From Monomorium pharaonis (lineage: Eukaryota > Arthropoda > Insecta > Hymenoptera > Formicidae), in contig NC_050468.1 in the NCBI RefSeq assembly GCF_013373865.1, positions 13,227,496 through 13,291,495 of the forward strand: a DNA stretch of 64,000 bases, read 5' to 3'. Shown here one piece after another: positions 60,456 to 64,000 of this stretch. The notes under the pieces are model-generated. The model saw nothing but the letters and a program-made list of their open reading frames with translations, did no database searches and was not told where the DNA came from. Each line of letters starts with the position of its first letter. Position 1 is the stretch's first letter. Position numbers and translations under genes: made by a program.

Positions 60456-61263
60456 TTCAGTTCGAATCTCAGAGATATCGAACTTTTGAAGAAGAGAAAA
60501 GAAAAACGGATATTTTATGCTGCATATCGCAGAGCCTAACTACAAACACTTTTTCCTTGAGAAAAGAAACGAGGAATAGACGAATGGTACAGTCCACCTG
60601 AAGTGCCGCAGTGAAATTATGAAAGATGAAAAGTTTGTATGAGAAAATAGCGAAAATAAGAATCGTAACTTTACCTTCGACTTCCTAACGGTAAGTGAAC
60701 GTTGACCCGGTAAAGAAATTACCGCGTTCTCTTCGTGGCGCTTATATGTACGTAAATTCTATTTAAATGCAACATTATTATAAATAAAAACTGCACAGGA
60801 GGATTGAACGTAATTCGTTTCAATACGCAAATAGGATTGATAATACAACATTCTCGATCCGCGGATAAAAAATATGTAATATTCAGTTTGCAACTGAGGA
60901 CAACAGAAATCTATTCGTTACTGTTACGCTGCCGTACAATTAAGACAAAAACAAAGCTAGACTCTGAAGCTATAATGTAAACGACACGGGAATGGTTCCT
61001 GCATTCACGAAAGTATGATTAATGTAGGTAACGTGAGTTGATTCTCGCGTAACGATAGAGACGAGAATCTTCGCTGTGATTATACCGGATTTAATGACTG
61101 CAAAACACGGGCTCAGAGGCACGATCGAGGAGGAAAGAGATCGCGATCTCCCGAGGACGATCTCGCGAGAGCGGCTTCTTCCACGGAGGCCTCGGGATCG
61201 AGCGGCCGAGAAGCACTTTACTCCGGTAAAGCCGCGCGAACGAGCATGCGAGGTCGAAGCCTT

Positions 61264-61265
<2 letters not shown>
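60456..61265. other. Candidate intron DNA
   Basis: No gene seen. GC rises from about 61020 towards the CT array. Confidence 0.35.

Positions 61266-61358
<93 letters not shown>
61266..61358 (+). repeat. (CT)n microsatellite, about 93 bp
   Basis: CT array with one TTTC interruption near its end. The Leu-Ser and Arg-Glu repeat frames across it are artefacts. Confidence 0.97.
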
Positions 61359-61359
61359 A

Positions 61360-64000
61360 CCCGCTTCTCTCTCCGCGCCTTTCGATTTAAACACGGTTTC
61401 TCTCTCCAGCTTAATCGCACGCGCTCTTCTCGAGTGCGCACGAACGCGCTCTTTTGTGCCACAAAGAAAGGACCCACGGCGACTTTGACCGGATTTTTTG
61501 ACAAATGAAAAGAAAATGAGGAAATATCAGAGGATACGAAATAGAGGCGGCGCAATAATCGATTCGGTAAAAGTATTTGCTTGTGCTCGAAGAAGATATT
61601 GAGATACCAATGGCACTTTTAATTTGTAAAATCAAGTTTTATCTCGTTTATTGCGTTTGCTTACGTTTAAATCGAGCATTACAGATGTAAGAATCGGTGA
61701 AAATCAAATCGGTTGCCGCTCTCAGTGTCTCAAATTTCTTGTATTCTGACGTCCTTCGTGGATAAGATTGCTATCAAAATGTTCATGGAGATTATGGAAA
61801 GAAAATCAAACTATATAATATTGACATATAAATAAAGTTCATCATTTTAATGTACAATTTTTATTCTGCGTGTTTAAGAATAAAATGATTAATATTTGTA
61901 AATAATTATCTTAGATTCTTCTATAACTATTCTAACAATTAAAATAATTACAGATCGTAATAAATTTATACATCTTATTATCCAAAATCGCGTTATTAAG
62001 TACATTTCCGATACTGATTTGCTTGACTTGTTAATGTCGCAAATCGTGTATACGTCAGTGACTTTGTCGAAAAGTAAAGATGCATTTAAAGGCCAAGCAA
62101 CCGCAAGAAGCACCGACAAATTATGAGCTTCGTACATCCTGACACTGACATAAAAAGGAAGCGGATCGTTGTCGTTGACTTTCCATTGCACTGTTCGTAT
62201 CCCACGTACCGTATTAATTAATAATTTTTTTTCGTGAAATTATGCCGCGACATTACATACAAACCATAATTATTAATAATTAAGAGATAAGATTATTGTT
62301 GAGTGATATCTTAACACATACCTATTTCAACATGATTAATTTTTTTATTAATAATTTATGAGACAAATATAATTCTTGACATTTAGTTGAAGCTTAACTT
62401 TCACTTTCCAATAAGCTAACATTTAAAAAGTTATTTTAATTGTGGCGCAATGAAAAAGAAGGAATTTCTGATTAAAGTAAGAAATATTTTCTTTCAAACT
62501 GACGCGACAGACTAGCAGGTAATTTGAGATGCGACATATGTCTCCGCATCTATCGTTGATATTTTTCAATCGGTCAAGAGCGGTGCCGTCAGCTCGCATA
62601 TATATTGGACATTTGCATTTTAATCTAAAACTTCAATTAAGCAGTAGCGAATACACTACATCTTAAAGCAACAGCCTACGTCGTCAAGCTATTGTTGCGC
62701 GATGAAATTCATGCGGCTTATCTGAATCTTTTATTTCGCATCTGCAGTGTATGGCTTTTGATTCGATCCCCATTATCATCACTTTCGACGACCGTAACCG
62801 TTAACGGTATCCTGATGAATTGTCAACGAAAGAAAACTATCGAAATAATCAAGTTGACAGTAAGTTAATTCTTTAATCGTTAATGCAGTATTTTCAATTT
62901 ATTTTTTATTGCAACATTTTAAATAACTTTGTCGAGAAATATACTTACGATTTTCTTTTATTCTTTATAGCATAAAATAATTTTATAAAATTTTAAATGT
63001 AAATTAGATAATCTATATACTTTTAATATGGAAGAAGGTTACCTATACTGGCACTTTGTTTTTGAAAATAATTGTATTGTTCTTGATAATAGTTGAAGTG
63101 TGAATTTCTAATTTTTAATAAATGTATAGTAACTTCGATGTGTACGCTGCGCATGTCGAAAACTTAATTTATCAAATAAGTCACAATACTAATAAACATA
63201 AAGATAAATAACGAAGTAGTTGCGAGCAAGTTATCTTCATTCTTTCTATCTTCATTTTTTCTGATTTCCGCGATGTAAATCTCTGCACAGCGGGAACGAA
63301 TACCAGAGTTACCATATTTTTAATTATCATTCCACTATGCTAGACATTATTTCAGATGTCTGACGTTAATTATCGTCGCGGATCGCGCGCTCTACGTTAA
63401 TACCACTTTTCGATTTTATAAACGAATTCTTATAGCCGAACTTTCTCGGCTTGATTAAATCTGTATGCGCACGTCGTCTCATCTCCGTCCTTGTCCATAG
63501 TCCCGCGCTGAATGGGCAACGGATAATAATCGAGTATCGCTTCGAAAATTAAGTCCCGCCTTCTCGCGACGAAGTGGATTACGCGTTGCGAGATTGAATT
63601 TCGCAAGAATTAATGACGTCTAAAAGTAAATTGAACTTCCTCACAGCCGCGTCGTGCATCGTAGAAAATTTAGAGACACTTCATCTTTCTTGTGCAATAA
63701 ATTTTAATATTTTAACACATTTACAGCGTGTAAATATTGTCGCGTCGTGTAAGGTTAATTGAAAATCTTTCGACAACATCCCGAGTGATTCACGAAATCG
63801 CGCGATTAATTGACAACTGAAGGAGAGGGCTGAAGGAGGTGCGAGTTAGGTCAGATCTTTCTGAGACTCAAAGGACCTTCGATTGATAGAATGATAAATA
63901 ATTAAAAGATAAAGATTCAAGATATATCCCAATTAATAAAACGTAGCGATAAACTCCGATTATTTTTTACGAATTTTCAGCGAACGAGATATCTCCCTTC
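61360..64000. other. Candidate intron or intergenic DNA to the window end
   Basis: Alternating AT-rich DNA and CpG-raised patches (61360-61560, 62500-62830, 63340-63700). No recognisable exon, RNA gene or mobile element. Confidence 0.4.

Noticed and set aside
61076..61555. Open frames of 104 and 154 codons across the CT array
   Set aside because: Leu-Ser and Arg-Glu dipeptide repeats from (CT)n; both strands are open for the same reason.

Overview
The window looks like nuclear DNA from an insect, most likely a hymenopteran and plausibly an ant. The reasons are two animal genes split by introns with GT/AG borders, long AT-rich spacers broken by islands rich in CpG, very long (CT)n and (GT)n arrays, and many short terminal-inverted-repeat elements. 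No bacterial or viral gene set and no CRISPR array is visible. The species call is an inference from composition and style, not from a diagnostic gene.

Region by region: (1) 460-3680, plus strand, is the 3' part (seven exons, 425 residues) of an ionotropic chemosensory receptor resembling the IR75 clade; its N-terminal exons lie left of the window. (2) 3681-11554 is an AT-rich spacer loaded with non-coding mobile elements: a perfect-looking foldback at 6000-6322, a 2.6 kb element with inverted ends at 6341-8941 that encloses a (TTTAA)n satellite, a decayed tRNA-like sequence and a second nested inverted-repeat element, and a 133 bp miniature element at 9492-9624. (3) 11555-27710, plus strand, is a complete 12-exon gene for BBS9 (PTHB1), a BBSome subunit; all exon phases add up to one 832-residue frame, provided intron 3 uses a GC-AG donor. 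(4) 27711 to about 55950 has no gene that I can recognise. It alternates AT-rich DNA with GC/CpG-rich islands and contains a Helentron/HINE-like repeat (46908-47882), several small inverted-repeat elements and simple repeats. (5) About 55970-56860 is a strong CpG-rich promoter-like and first-exon-like block ending in a GTGAGT donor at 56861, suggesting that a plus-strand gene starts here and that 56861-64000 is its first intron, with possible regulatory clusters.

The two recognised genes both belong to the biology of ciliated sensory neurons: the IR is a receptor expected in dendritic membranes, and BBS9 is part of the coat that moves receptors in and out of cilia. They are separate genes 7.9 kb apart on the same strand; nothing in the sequence shows that they are co-regulated.

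Limits: exon borders were read by eye from splice consensus, frame continuity and remembered similarity to family members. Element families are named only where termini or structure suggest them.
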